From positions 2,356,001 through 2,420,000 of the forward strand of contig NC_015717.1 of the NCBI RefSeq assembly GCF_000253295.1: DNA of 64,000 nucleotides, in the 5' to 3' direction. Both the position numbers and the translations under genes were made by a program. Positions 16,958 to 25,866 of this stretch are shown here, one piece after another. Each line of letters opens with the position of its first letter. Positions within the stretch are counted from its first letter, which is position 1. This DNA comes from Hyphomicrobium sp. MC1 (lineage in GTDB: Bacteria; Pseudomonadota; Alphaproteobacteria; Rhizobiales; Hyphomicrobiaceae). The notes under the pieces are model-generated. The model was given only the letters and a program-made list of their open reading frames with translations. It was not told the DNA's origin and searched no databases.

Positions 16958-17971
16958 ATGGAACAGATCGCTATCGGCAAGTCCGGCATCACAACGTCTC
17001 GGGTGGGTCTTGGAACCTGGGCCATCGGCGGATGGATGTGGGGCGGCAGCGAAGAACGCGAGTCCATCGCAACTATCCAATCGGCCGTCGAGCGCGGCAT
17101 TACGCTGATCGACACAGCGCCGGTCTATGGTTTCGGCCGGTCCGAAGAGATCGTCGGTAAAGCGCTCGCAGAAGGCGGACTGCGCGACAAAGTACAGATC
17201 GCAACGAAAGTCGGGCTCGCGTGGAAGGACGGCAAGGTCTATCGGGACTCCTCGCCGTCACGCATTCGTCAGGAAATCGAGGACTCGCTGCGCCGTCTAC
17301 GAACGGACGTCATCGACCTTTATCAAGTCCACTGGCCCGATCTCGACACGCCATTTGAAGAGACGGCGCGCACGCTGGAGGATTTGCGGCGTGCTGGCAA
17401 AATACGCGCGATCGGGGTCAGCAATTATTCTCCAGGACAGATGGAGCAGTTTCGCCGTGCTGCGGCGCTCGATGCGGTGCAGCCGCCCTACAATCTGTTC
17501 GAGCGCGAGATCGAGGCCGACGTTCTTCCCTATGCCAAGAAAGTCGGTCTTACGGTGCTCAGCTATGGCGCCTTATGCCGAGGGCTGCTCAGCGGGCGCA
17601 TGACCACCGCGACGACGTTTAGCGGCGATGATCTGCGTAAAGCCGATCCGAAGTTCCAGGCCCCGCGCTTCGCACAATACCTTGCTGCAATCGAAAAGCT
17701 GCAAGCTCTGGCGCAGAACCGCTTCGGCAAATCCGTGCTCGCGCTTGCTGTCCGCTGGGTCCTCGACCAGGGGCCAACGATTGCGCTGTGGGGCGCGCGC
17801 CATCCCGGTCAGCTCGATCCGGTAGCCGAAGTCGATGGCTGGCATATCGACGACGGCAGTAAGCGTGAAATAAATGCGATTTTGGAAGCCTGCATCAGCG
17901 ATCCAGTTTCTCCTGAGTTCATGGCGCCGCCGGAAAAGCGGCCACAATTCGCGCAGGCCCGGTCAAGCTGA
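16958..17971 (+). CDS. Aldo/keto reductase
   Basis: A 337-residue (alpha/beta)8 NADPH-dependent aldo/keto reductase. The catalytic tetrad is complete: Asp52 and Tyr57 in IDTAPVYGFGRSEE, Lys84 in ATKVGLAW, and His125 in QVHWPD. A GAGGAG Shine-Dalgarno lies seven bases before the ATG. Family substrates are small aldehydes and ketones; the voltage-channel-beta/YghZ-like subgroup fits the GVSNYSPGQM segment. It is followed by a GLYR-like reductase 51 bp downstream on the same strand, possibly co-transcribed. Confidence 0.9.
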   Translation: MEQIAIGKSGITTSRVGLGTWAIGGWMWGGSEERESIATIQSAVERGITLIDTAPVYGFGRSEEIVGKALAEGGLRDKVQIATKVGLAWKDGKVYRDSSPSRIRQEIEDSLRRLRTDVIDLYQVHWPDLDTPFEETARTLEDLRRAGKIRAIGVSNYSPGQMEQFRRAAALDAVQPPYNLFEREIEADVLPYAKKVGLTVLSYGALCRGLLSGRMTTATTFSGDDLRKADPKFQAPRFAQYLAAIEKLQALAQNRFGKSVLALAVRWVLDQGPTIALWGARHPGQLDPVAEVDGWHIDDGSKREINAILEACISDPVSPEFMAPPEKRPQFAQARSS

Positions 17972-18022
17972 GATGGCGGCGTGCCGCAACTTTCACTCTG
18001 TCGACGAGATATGTGAGGAAGT

Positions 18023-18901
18023 ATGAAAGTCGGATTCATCGGGCTCGGTCATATGGGCTCGGCCCTCGCCGCAAACCTGCTCAAGGCAGGATACGACGTC
18101 ACCGTCTACAATCGCACGCGGGCGAAAGCCGAAGCACTTGCGTCTCAGGGCGCCAAGGTCGCAAGCGCGCCGGGCGAAGCAGCGACGGGTGATGCCGTCT
18201 TCACGATGCTGGCGGACGACACCGCCGTTGCGAGCGTTGTTTTCGACGACGGCGGCATTCTCGCCAGCATGAACCCCAAGGCCGTTCATATCTCGCTCAG
18301 CACCATCAGCACGGCCCTTTCGAAGCGGCTGGCGAAGGCGCATGCGAAGGCCGGGCAGCGCTACGTCGCAGCGCCCGTGCTCGGCCGTCCTGATGCGGCA
18401 GCGGCGGCGAAGCTCTTTATCGTTGCGGCGGGTGCGGATGACGCGGTGAAAGCCGTAACGCCTTTGTTTGATGTTATCGGACAACGAACATTCGCCGTCT
18501 CGGAGCAGGCCGACGCCGCCAACGTCGTCAAGCTCAGCTGTAATTTTCTTATCGCGACCGTGATTGAATCGCTCGGCGAAACGATGGCGCTCACAAGCAA
18601 GGCCGGCATCGACAAACACAACTTTCTCGACATCCTCACCTCGACGCTGTTCGGCGCGCCGATCTACAAGACTTACGGCAATCTAATTGCGGACGAAAAA
18701 TTCAAGCCTGCTGGGTTTGCAGCGCCCCTCGGGCTGAAAGATGTTCGGCTGGCGCTGGCCGCCGGCGAGGAACTGCGCGTACCGTTGCCCATCGCCAGCC
18801 TGCTGCGCGACCGCTTTCTAACGCTGCTTGCCAATGGCGGCGATGATCTCGACTGGTCGGCCGTCGGCAGCCTCGCGGCGAAAGATGCAGGCGTCGCCTG
18901 A
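18023..18901 (+). CDS. NAD(P)-dependent beta-hydroxyacid dehydrogenase (GLYR/3-HIBDH-like)
   Basis: A 292-residue two-domain dehydrogenase. The N-terminal Rossmann motif is GFIGLGHMG (4-12), and the NRT motif at 30-32 with Arg31 suggests NADPH. The catalytic Lys170 lies in NVVKLSCNF at the start of the helical C-terminal domain. Where 3-hydroxyisobutyrate dehydrogenases read D-A-P-V-S-G, this protein reads AAPVLGRP, as in imine-reductase-like and glyoxylate-reductase-like branches. The exact substrate cannot be named. Confidence 0.87.
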   Translation: MKVGFIGLGHMGSALAANLLKAGYDVTVYNRTRAKAEALASQGAKVASAPGEAATGDAVFTMLADDTAVASVVFDDGGILASMNPKAVHISLSTISTALSKRLAKAHAKAGQRYVAAPVLGRPDAAAAAKLFIVAAGADDAVKAVTPLFDVIGQRTFAVSEQADAANVVKLSCNFLIATVIESLGETMALTSKAGIDKHNFLDILTSTLFGAPIYKTYGNLIADEKFKPAGFAAPLGLKDVRLALAAGEELRVPLPIASLLRDRFLTLLANGGDDLDWSAVGSLAAKDAGVA

Positions 18902-19049
18902 GTTCCCTACCTTCGCGCATGTCTCCCACGCCGTTTCGAGCTTACACTGACGGTCGTAAAACGATAGCATCGTCAGCATGGACTGGAACCAAACAGTATC
19001 CATGCCTATTTCGAAATTTCGAATGCGTTATCGAATTTCGGAGCCGGAC

Positions 19050-20414
19050 ATGAGCACGTCGATCGCAACGTCGCACACGGCCAAGTTACACAAGGGTCTG
19101 CCGCCTGGTCCGAAAGGTACCCTGATCGGCGGCAATCTCTCGCAGATCGGACCGCGACGCGTCGATTTCTTTCTAAAGTTGGCGCAGACGTATGGTCCTA
19201 TTGCGAGCTTCCGCGCCGGACGATGGCGACTTTTTCTCGTTAGCGATCCGGAGCTCATCCAGCAGGTACTGGTCACGGACGCGCGTTCCTACATCAAGCA
19301 TTTCGGCGCGCGGACGTTCAAGCCAGTCCTGGGCAACGGCCTCGTTACAAGCGAGGGTGATTTCTGGCTGACGCAACGCCGCCTATTGCAACCTGCTTTC
19401 CTCAAAACACAGGTGCTGTCCTATGCTCCGGTCATGGCGGAATTGACAGAAGCGATGCTCGCGAAGTGGGTGCCAGGAACATCTGTTGACATCGCATTCG
19501 AGTTCAGCGCACTGACGAGCGCCATCGCACTGAAGACGCTGTTCGGCCTCGACGATCACGGCGATCGCGTGCGCGTTGATGAAAGTCTGCGGCTGACGTT
19601 CGAGCTTCTGACGCATCGTCTCGACTCGTTGTTTCAAGTGCCGCTCGTTTTTCCGACGCCAGCCAATTTGCGCCTCAAGCGAGCGATCGCAGACGTCAAC
19701 GCCGTGATTGACGGTTTCATTGCGCAGAAGCAAGCGGCGTCTCCCGGCAACGATCTGCTGTCCACGATGATTGCAGCACAGCGCGAAGACGGCACGCAAA
19801 TGACGGCGCAACAGCTGCGCGACGAAGCGATGACGCTCTATCTCGCGGGCCATGAAACGACGGCACTCACCTTGACGTGGAGCTGGTATCTGCTGTCGCA
19901 ACATCCCGACGTCGAACAGAAGCTCGTTGCCGAATGGCAGCGTGTTCTTGGCGGACGCGCGGCGCGTGCGAGCGACCTCTCGGCGCTGACGTATACGGCG
20001 GCCGTCATCAACGAGGCGATGCGGCTTTATCCCCCCGTCTATGTCATCGGGCGCGAGGCGACGACCGACCTCGAACTCGGCGGTTATCGCGTCAAGAAAG
20101 GCTATACGATTTTGATGAGCCAGTGGGTCAACCATCGCGACCCGAAGTATTTTCCTGAGCCCGAGCGCTTTCTTCCCGAGCGATGGCTCGATGGCCTGGC
20201 ATCGCGTCTGCCGAAGTTCGCTTACTATCCGTTCGGCGGCGGCCAGCGGCTTTGCATCGGCGTGCACTTCGCATTGATGGAAGCGGCCATTGTGCTCGCG
20301 ACCGTGGGGCAACAATTCAAGTTCACGCTCGCCCCCGACGCGGTGATCGACATCATGCCCCAAATCACGATGCCACCGAAGTACGGCATGCCCGCCACGC
20401 TGATGCGTCGTTGA
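19050..20414 (+). CDS. Cytochrome P450
   Basis: A 454-residue P450 monooxygenase. It shows a Pro-rich start (GLPPGPKG), the I-helix oxygen motif AGHETTALTL, the ExxR motif in NEAMRLYPPVYVIG, the PERF-type region EPERFLPERW, and the heme-thiolate loop FGGGQRLCIGVHFALMEA with Cys402. There is no reductase or ferredoxin domain, so external redox partners are needed, and none are adjacent. The open frame extends to 18978, but the ATG at 19050 has a GGAG six bases upstream. No membrane anchor from this start, so it should be soluble. It converges on the hydrolase gene with a 10-bp gap. Confidence 0.93.
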   Translation: MSTSIATSHTAKLHKGLPPGPKGTLIGGNLSQIGPRRVDFFLKLAQTYGPIASFRAGRWRLFLVSDPELIQQVLVTDARSYIKHFGARTFKPVLGNGLVTSEGDFWLTQRRLLQPAFLKTQVLSYAPVMAELTEAMLAKWVPGTSVDIAFEFSALTSAIALKTLFGLDDHGDRVRVDESLRLTFELLTHRLDSLFQVPLVFPTPANLRLKRAIADVNAVIDGFIAQKQAASPGNDLLSTMIAAQREDGTQMTAQQLRDEAMTLYLAGHETTALTLTWSWYLLSQHPDVEQKLVAEWQRVLGGRAARASDLSALTYTAAVINEAMRLYPPVYVIGREATTDLELGGYRVKKGYTILMSQWVNHRDPKYFPEPERFLPERWLDGLASRLPKFAYYPFGGGQRLCIGVHFALMEAAIVLATVGQQFKFTLAPDAVIDIMPQITMPPKYGMPATLMRR

Positions 20415-20424
20415 TTTTTGGCTC

Positions 20425-21420
20425 CTACGAGGCTGTCGCGAGGTCCTCTTCCGGTCGTCGCCAGAATGCAAATCTGCGCTTGCGTACGGGCTCGCCAGCG
20501 GTTGCGAGCGAGCTAATCAGATCGGCAGCGCCGCGAACCACACGGCGGTTGTTCCAGTATCCGGTGTGAGCATGATAGGCGACCATCGGTTGCGACAGAT
20601 AACCGAGCCCGCGAAGAAGCATGCCTTCCGATGCAACCTCAATATCGTCAAGCAGCGGCTCGTTCGCGTAAGCTTCGTTGAGCGGCTTCAGCGGATAGCC
20701 GAGCAGATCGTTGCGGCTATAGAAGTTGAGCCATCGCGTGCGCGCTCGTATATCGGCATCGAGATCCCTACCAGGAAAAGCTGGCGGCGTGTTCGGATCG
20801 CGGGACGTCGTGATTGGTAGAATGCGGCTCGGTCCAAACGTGAAAGTAAAGAGCGGCATGTTCGAACCCATCATCACTAGGCCTGCCAGCGTATCGAGGC
20901 GGCGGAAGGGCGAGCCGTTCTTCAAGTAATCGGCGAATTCTCGGATATCATCGCCCTCTTGTGCGAGGCGCGCATCGTCCCAGTTCTTGATGGTATTTAC
21001 GTCCCAGATGAACGAAGAGACGATATGGCAGCCGAGCGAATGGCCGATGAAAATCAGCGGCCGGTTCGGCTGGCCGTCACCGTCGAGTGTTTCGAGAACG
21101 GCGCGAATGTCGGACTGAATTTCGTAGTAGCAGGAATTGCGGAAGCTCTTTGTCTTCTGATAAGCCGCCGCGTCACCCAGCCCCTGCACGACGAGACTGC
21201 GATAGGGTGTTACGGGGAAAAGGCGGCTCTTTGCAACCTCATCGAGATATTCTTTCTGGCGTTGGCGCACGCGCTCCGCCCAGAAGACCGACCGAAACGT
21301 CGCGACGTCGCGGACGCGCTTGGGCAGGCAGGCCTCGATTGCGGACTGCATGCCTGCGTGATAACCCGGCGCAAACGTATGGATACCGTGCACGAACACG
21401 ATCGCGACTGGCTGCGCCAT
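20425..21420 (-). CDS. Alpha/beta-hydrolase-fold protein, serine hydrolase type
   Basis: A 331-residue protein with an oxyanion HG motif (VFVHGIHTF, 8-16) and the nucleophile elbow GHSLG (126-130) with Ser128. A His in AYHAHTGYW near residue 287 could complete the triad. The ATG at 21420 directly follows a GGGGGAGGAGC ribosome-binding site, which rules out the upstream ATG at 21435 that lies in front of that site. Large insertions between strands are unlike small esterases; the family resembles uncharacterised DUF900-like hydrolases. Substrate unknown. Confidence 0.78.
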   Translation of the reverse strand: MAQPVAIVFVHGIHTFAPGYHAGMQSAIEACLPKRVRDVATFRSVFWAERVRQRQKEYLDEVAKSRLFPVTPYRSLVVQGLGDAAAYQKTKSFRNSCYYEIQSDIRAVLETLDGDGQPNRPLIFIGHSLGCHIVSSFIWDVNTIKNWDDARLAQEGDDIREFADYLKNGSPFRRLDTLAGLVMMGSNMPLFTFTFGPSRILPITTSRDPNTPPAFPGRDLDADIRARTRWLNFYSRNDLLGYPLKPLNEAYANEPLLDDIEVASEGMLLRGLGYLSQPMVAYHAHTGYWNNRRVVRGAADLISSLATAGEPVRKRRFAFWRRPEEDLATAS

Positions 21421-21578
21421 GCTCCTCCCCCGCATTCTTCAATGTATAAATAGACTTCGTTCCAACTGCTATCGTTCGGGCTTGCGGCGTTTGCATGGCG
21501 TGCGTGCAACGCTGCGCCGTTTCGCACGTTGGCCGTTCTATAATGCTTTCATCCGAAGCCACATCAGGATCGCATGAC

Positions 21579-22340
21579 ATGGATGCAAAAATCGTCGCGA
21601 TTACGGGAGGCGGACAAGGCATCGGACGCGGCATCGCGTATGCTTTCGCGGCGGCGGGCTATGCGGTTTCCATCGCCGATCCGGCCGCGGACGCAGGCGA
21701 AGAAGCCGTCGAATACATCAGCAAGCTCGGCGGGCGCGCGCTGTACGAGCGCGCAGACACGTCGCGCGAGGAAGACGTGAGCCGCTGGATCGCGCGGACC
21801 ATCGAAACGTTCGGCTGTCCGGAGGTGCTCGTTAACAACGCCGGGATCAATGCCAATCAGCCGTTCCTCGAATTGCGGATCGAGGATTTCGATCGCGTGC
21901 AGGCGGTCAACGTTCGCGGTGCGGTGCTCTGCACGCAAGCCGTCGCGCGTGAACTCGTCAAGGCAAAGCGGGGCGGTGCAATCATCAATATCGCCTCGAC
22001 GCGCGCCTTCATGTCGGAGGCCAACACCGAAGCCTACACGGCATCAAAAGGCGCGATCATCGCGTTGACGCACGGCCTGGCGATCAGCCTTGGCGGCTAT
22101 GGCATCCGCGTCAACGCTATCAGCCCCGGCTGGATCGAGACCGGCGACTGGCAATACTCGGCACGCGCAAAAATCCCGCATCATTCGGACGCCGACAACG
22201 CGCAGCATCCTGTCGGCCGCGTCGGCGTACCGGACGACATTGCCAAGGCATGTCTGTTTCTCGCGAACGATGCAGGCTTCATGACTGGGCAAAACATCAT
22301 CATCGACGGCGGCATGAGCGTGAAGATGATTTATGTCTAG
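21579..22340 (+). CDS. SDR-family oxidoreductase
   Basis: A 253-residue classical SDR: TGGGQGIG (9-16), NNAG (86-89), Ser140, Tyr153 and Lys157, with the usual PG motif (ISPGWIETGDW) and a C-terminal MTGQNIIIDGGMSVKM. Start chosen at 21579, nine bases after AGGA; the upstream ATG at 21495 would add an unlikely Cys-rich leader. Sugar-alcohol or 3-oxoacyl substrates are typical for the clan but cannot be distinguished. It diverges from the hydrolase gene. Confidence 0.9.
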   Translation: MDAKIVAITGGGQGIGRGIAYAFAAAGYAVSIADPAADAGEEAVEYISKLGGRALYERADTSREEDVSRWIARTIETFGCPEVLVNNAGINANQPFLELRIEDFDRVQAVNVRGAVLCTQAVARELVKAKRGGAIINIASTRAFMSEANTEAYTASKGAIIALTHGLAISLGGYGIRVNAISPGWIETGDWQYSARAKIPHHSDADNAQHPVGRVGVPDDIAKACLFLANDAGFMTGQNIIIDGGMSVKMIYV

Positions 22341-22412
22341 TTCGCGGTCGTCGCGCTGACGCAATCGCGGCTTATGCCGCTCGGCGCTCAATAGGCTCAA
22401 GGATATATCCCC

Positions 22413-23273
22413 GTGACAACCGCAATCATCGAGAACGTCTCGGATACCGCATTCTGGGTCGCTCATTATCGCGGCATCGAAGGTAAGCGCGCGGATGCTC
22501 TCTTTCATGATCCCCTCGCGGCAGTGCTGGCGGGAGATCGCGGACGGACCATCGCCGAAGCCATGCCGCGGCCGTTCCTGACGGAGTGGGTCATTGCCCT
22601 CCGCACTCGCATCATCGATGATTTCATTCAAGGTGCGGTCGCCAACGGTGTCGATACTGTTTTGAACCTCGGAGCGGGCCTCGATACCCGGCCCTATCGA
22701 ATGGATTTGCCTCCGGCGCTGCATTGGATCGAAGCCGATTACCCGGCAATGATCGACTACAAGAAAAGCTTGCTCGCGCAAGAAAAGCCGCGCTTCGGTC
22801 TGTCACGCGTGAAATGCGATCTCGCGAACGATGCGGAACGCAAATCCGTGCTCTCAGAGGTTAATGCGAAATCGCGGAAATTTCTGGTCCTGACCGAGGG
22901 CGTCGTTCCGTATCTGACAACAGATGCTGCCGGGGCTCTGGCCGATGATCTCCATGCGCTCGATCATGCGGCCTACTGGATCGTCGATTATCTTTCGCCT
23001 CAGCTTCTCAAGTTCCGGGAGGGCATGATGTCGGGCAAAATGCAGAACGCGCCATTTTTATTCCGCCCCACTGACTGGTTTGGCTTCTTCGATCAACATG
23101 GTTGGCACCGCGAGGAAATTCGCTATTTCGGCGAGGAAGGCGATCGGCTGGGTCGCAAAATACGGATGCCCTTCCTAGCAATCGTCGCCACCGTCGCGCG
23201 TGCGCTGTTGTCATCTACCGAACGACAGAACTTCAAGAACGCGGCTGGCTACGCTCTGATGGTGCCGAAGTGA
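22413..23273 (+). CDS. Class I SAM-dependent methyltransferase (PPM1/LCMT-like)
   Basis: A 286-residue O-methyltransferase of the leucine carboxyl methyltransferase-like family (TIGR00027/PPM1 type). The SAM-binding motif is LNLGAGLDTRPYR (84-96), preceded by the family's FHDPLAAVLAG and TEWV...RTRIID segments. The acidic strand HWIEADYP follows. It uses a GTG start at 22413, preceded by AAGGAT. Bacterial members methylate carboxyl or hydroxyl groups of varied metabolites; none can be named. It lies 72 bp after the SDR and may be co-transcribed. Confidence 0.85.
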   Translation: MTTAIIENVSDTAFWVAHYRGIEGKRADALFHDPLAAVLAGDRGRTIAEAMPRPFLTEWVIALRTRIIDDFIQGAVANGVDTVLNLGAGLDTRPYRMDLPPALHWIEADYPAMIDYKKSLLAQEKPRFGLSRVKCDLANDAERKSVLSEVNAKSRKFLVLTEGVVPYLTTDAAGALADDLHALDHAAYWIVDYLSPQLLKFREGMMSGKMQNAPFLFRPTDWFGFFDQHGWHREEIRYFGEEGDRLGRKIRMPFLAIVATVARALLSSTERQNFKNAAGYALMVPK

Positions 23274-23283
23274 ATTGGAACCA

Positions 23284-23310
23284 GCCCCCAGCGCTTCGAG
23301 CGCCGGGGGC
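23284..23310. terminator. Strong hairpin between convergent methyltransferase and DUF1328 genes
   Basis: A 12-bp stem with one mismatch (23284-23295 with 23299-23310, GCCCCC at the base) and a TCG loop, 10 bp after the methyltransferase stop and 18 bp past the DUF1328 stop on the other strand. It is well placed for bidirectional termination. Confidence 0.6.
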
Positions 23311-23327
23311 CTGCTCAACGGCGAAAC

Positions 23328-23507
23328 CTACACACCGCGTCGCAACACACCGGCCACGAGGCCGATGATCACGAACACGACGGCCACCATCAGTAAGAGA
23401 TGCGCGCCAGACATCGCCGTTCCAGCTACGCCACCAAAGCCGAGAAACGCCGCAATAAGCGCGACGACCAAGAAGACGATCGCATAATAAATCAGGCTGC
23501 CACCCAT
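23328..23507 (-). CDS. DUF1328 (YtjA-like) small membrane protein
   Basis: A 59-residue protein with two transmembrane helices (about 5-25 and 35-53) joined by FGGVAGTAMSGA. It starts MGGSLIYYAIVFLVVALIAAF and ends VAGVLRRGV, a close match to the DUF1328/YtjA family found next to stress genes in many proteobacteria. A perfect GGAGGACCAC precedes the ATG. Function is unknown; family members are often stationary-phase or osmotically induced. Confidence 0.88.
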   Translation of the reverse strand: MGGSLIYYAIVFLVVALIAAFLGFGGVAGTAMSGAHLLLMVAVVFVIIGLVAGVLRRGV

Positions 23508-23601
23508 TGTGGTCCTCCATGCTCAGATATCTGGAAAGCGAACGCACGCCGGAGTTTTTAAGTTCCTTTTTCCTTTTGCCCGGCACTTGATAGTGCCCTG
23601 C

Positions 23602-23714
23602 GAGCCCCTGCCGGGGAGCCAGCCACCCTCGTTTGTCATCCCGGCCGACGGAGAGCCCGGCCCCAGTGCAGCCATGCTCCCAGGTCTCGTCGCCAATGCG
23701 GGGCCGGAATAACA
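23602..23714. repeat. Dispersed palindromic repeat region
   Basis: Two parts are visible. At 23602-23630 is a CCCC-tgc-CGGGG hairpin followed by AGCCAGCC, which resembles the two-tier hairpin family seen elsewhere in this window. At 23634-23714, TGTCATCCCGGCC on the left is mirrored by GGCCGGAATAACA on the right, the form of a GTCAT...ATGAC intergenic repeat widespread in alphaproteobacteria. No coding potential. Confidence 0.5.
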
Positions 23715-23760
23715 GCGCGGTCCACGGCTCGCCCCCTAGCGATGTCGTTCGACATTTTTG

Positions 23761-23788
23761 CCCCGTTCGTTAAAGATTAACGCCGGGG
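23761..23788. promoter_or_regulatory. Palindrome upstream of the ParA-like gene
   Basis: GTTAA-AGA-TTAAC (23769-23781) is a perfect inverted repeat that extends to CGTTAA/TTAACG and is flanked by CCCC on the left and GGGG on the right. It lies about 95 bp before the ParA-like start. It may be an operator, a promoter-proximal site or a hairpin; no binding protein can be named. Confidence 0.4.
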
Positions 23789-23881
23789 ACGCGGCCGGGC
23801 GGCAAAGATGGCTTGGCCAGCCTAACACTCGGAGCTAGCCTAAGAGTTGTCGTGAACGTCTTAATTGGCCCGTCGATTGCC

Positions 23882-24547
23882 ATGCCTGTCGTTCTATCCA
23901 TCATCGGCCAAAAAGGCGGCGTGGGAAAAAGCACGCTGGCGCGAGCGATTGCGGTCGTCGCGGCGCAAGGAAACCTACGGGTCAAGCTGCTCGATCTCGA
24001 TATCGGGCAACAGACATCCGTGCGCTGGTCGACGACGCGCGCAACGAGCCGTGCGCTTCGAACCATCGACGCGGAGGCTTTTTCATCGGTCGCCGATGCG
24101 CTGAAGGATACGTCGGGCGCCGATCTTGTCGTCATCGATACACCCGGCCATCTCTCGCCCGAAACATTCGAAATTGCGCGTGCATCGGATCTCATCGTCC
24201 TGCCGACTGGCACGAGTTCGGACGATCTCCATCCGACGACGCTGCTGCTCTATGAACTGGAGCAGAGGGGGCTATCGAAAGATCGGCTGTGTGTTGCCCT
24301 TTGCCGGATCCTGGACGCAAAAGAAGAACGTTGGGCGCGGCATTACCTTGAAACGACCGGCTATAAGCCGCTCACTGGCTCGCTGCCGGAGCGGCTCGGT
24401 TATCGGCGTGCGCACAATCGCGGCCGGGCGATCACTGAAACCTCGGAAGCCTCGCTCAACGAACGCGCCAATGAATTGATGGCCAGTGTGCTGAGGAAAA
24501 TTCTTCAGCACGTTCGTGCCTCCAACGGCGTTTATTCGGCGCATTGA
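23882..24547 (+). CDS. ParA/MinD-like P-loop ATPase (orphan)
   Basis: A 221-residue deviant-Walker ATPase: KGGVGKST (11-18) with the signature Lys, the switch aspartate in LLDLDIGQQ (Asp40) and DTPG (86-89). Such proteins dimerise with ATP on DNA or membrane to position cargo. The sequence GQQTSVRWST and the absence of an N-terminal HTH point to the small ParA/VirC1-like group. No ParB-like partner or parS repeat is adjacent. Start chosen at 23882, because the longer frame adds an unrelated leader. A cognate cargo cannot be inferred. Confidence 0.82.
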   Translation: MPVVLSIIGQKGGVGKSTLARAIAVVAAQGNLRVKLLDLDIGQQTSVRWSTTRATSRALRTIDAEAFSSVADALKDTSGADLVVIDTPGHLSPETFEIARASDLIVLPTGTSSDDLHPTTLLLYELEQRGLSKDRLCVALCRILDAKEERWARHYLETTGYKPLTGSLPERLGYRRAHNRGRAITETSEASLNERANELMASVLRKILQHVRASNGVYSAH

Positions 24548-24573
24548 ATCTTCCGCACGCTGCAGGGGTTATC

Positions 24574-25290
24574 ATGATCACTGTTTATGGGTACGTGCCG
24601 GCGTGGGGGCTTCCCGATATCAGTCCTTATGTCACCAAAGTCATTGCCTACATGACTTTCGTTGGAATTCCGTTTCAACATCGATCGCAGGACCTCGCGC
24701 GGATCGACATCGATGCACCGCACGGCAAACTTCCTTATATCGTCGACAGTGACGGCACAAAGGTCGCCGACTCCAACGCCATCATCGCGTACCTCAAGGA
24801 AAAGTTCGGCGATCCGCTCGATGCGGATCTTTCGCCATCGGAGAGAGCAAACTCGCTCGCATGGAACCGGCTTATCGAAGAACACCTCTATTGGAGCGGT
24901 GTCATTGAACCGCGCTGGCGATCGGATGCCGGCTGGGAAACATATATCCCCTTCATCGTTCAAGGCGCCGAGGTGACTCCAGAACTCAGAGCGGCGTTGG
25001 ATGCCTTCCGTCTTCGGATCTTGTCCGGCTTTTGTGGGCAAGGAATGGGGCGGCGATCGTCGTCAACAGTGCTTGACTGTTTCAAGACGGATATCGACGC
25101 GCTGTCCGCATATCTCGGCGATAAGCCCTATTTCCTTGGCGACAGACTGCATTCCCTAGATGCCTCGGCCTACGCGATGCTTCGTCATCTTCACGATCAG
25201 CCGCATGAATGGCCCGGCGCGCATTATGTGGCGAATAAGCAAAATCTCGTCAGTTACATAGATCGGGTTCGCAGTGAGCAATACATTTGA
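24574..25290 (+). CDS. Glutathione S-transferase-like protein (FAX/metaxin-like branch)
   Basis: A 238-residue protein with a thioredoxin-like N-terminal domain (MITVYGYVPAWGLPDISPY, then KLPYIVDSDGTKVADSN with the cis-Pro) and a helical C-terminal domain (ANSLAWNRLIEEHLYWSGVIEPRW). The KLPY...DSN and EEH.YW...RW patterns are those of the failed-axon-connection/metaxin-like GST group, which may not use glutathione in the classical way. The frame is open from a TTG at 24544, but the ATG at 24574 after CAGGGGTTATC is a normal start. It follows the ParA-like gene by 26 bp. Confidence 0.85.
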   Translation: MITVYGYVPAWGLPDISPYVTKVIAYMTFVGIPFQHRSQDLARIDIDAPHGKLPYIVDSDGTKVADSNAIIAYLKEKFGDPLDADLSPSERANSLAWNRLIEEHLYWSGVIEPRWRSDAGWETYIPFIVQGAEVTPELRAALDAFRLRILSGFCGQGMGRRSSSTVLDCFKTDIDALSAYLGDKPYFLGDRLHSLDASAYAMLRHLHDQPHEWPGAHYVANKQNLVSYIDRVRSEQYI

Positions 25291-25438
25291 GGGAACTCTG
25301 TTCCTATAATGCAGCGCTTCCGGTCGGATAGCTGCGGTTCATGTTCTTTACAAATCTACAAGCTGCGTCTGCGCGGGAAACCATTACCTCTCGATCCCGT
25401 TTGAAGACCGTCCTATCGACAAACGAGAGGTAAGTTTC

Positions 25439-25690
25439 ATGAAATTCGTCACAACCGCTGCACTGCTTGGCGCGGGCATGCTTGCTCTGACCGCGACCAC
25501 GGCTTCGGCGGCAATTGTCTGCAACAGAGAAGGCGATTGCTGGCACGTGCGCGGGCACTACAAATACGAACCGGGCCTGCATCTGCGCGTGTTTCCCGAC
25601 TCTTGGAAGTGGGGCGATCACGATCACTATCGCTGGCGCGAGCATGAAGGCCGCGGTTACTGGCGCGGCGGCGTGTGGATTAATCTCTAA
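25439..25690 (+). CDS. Small secreted His/Trp-rich protein
   Basis: An 83-residue protein with a clear signal peptide (MKFVTTAALLGAGMLALTATTASA, cleavage after ASA). The mature part is rich in His, Trp, Arg and Asp (CNREGDCWHVRGHYKYEP, WGDHDHYRWREHEGRGYWRGG) with two Cys close together that may pair. Similar short exported proteins are common and uncharacterised in Hyphomicrobiales. A purine-rich GAGAGGTAAGTTTC precedes the start. The His/Asp clusters could bind metal, but that is speculation. Confidence 0.75.
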   Translation: MKFVTTAALLGAGMLALTATTASAAIVCNREGDCWHVRGHYKYEPGLHLRVFPDSWKWGDHDHYRWREHEGRGYWRGGVWINL

Positions 25691-25697
25691 TTAGTTT

Positions 25698-25738
25698 GTG
25701 CCCGGCGACACGCGTTCCGCGGGCTGGCCGCCGGGCAC
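25698..25738. repeat. Two-tier hairpin element (copy a)
   Basis: The outer stem GTGCCCGGCG (25698-25707) pairs perfectly with CGCCGGGCAC (25729-25738). An inner CGCG-TTC-CGCG hairpin sits inside, followed by GGGCTGGC. It lies just after the small secreted gene and belongs to the dispersed family described in the findings. Confidence 0.65.
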
Positions 25739-25777
25739 ATTACTTGACGCATCGTTCTTGGCAGAATTTCTGAAAAC

Positions 25778-25812
25778 GCCCGGCGACGCGCGTTCGGCGC
25801 GCCGGGCATTTT
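25778..25812. terminator. Two-tier hairpin with T tract (copy b)
   Basis: GCCCGGCG-AC-GCGC... pairs with GCGCGCCGGGC (2-nt bulge) and is flanked by AAAA on the left and TTTT on the right. It looks like a working bidirectional terminator between the small secreted gene (plus) and pccB (minus), while sharing the two-tier design of copy a. Confidence 0.6.
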
Positions 25813-25866
25813 CGTTTTGCCGCTTCCGACTGCGCTGGTCGCAGACAGCCGGAAGCGGCGGAACCA

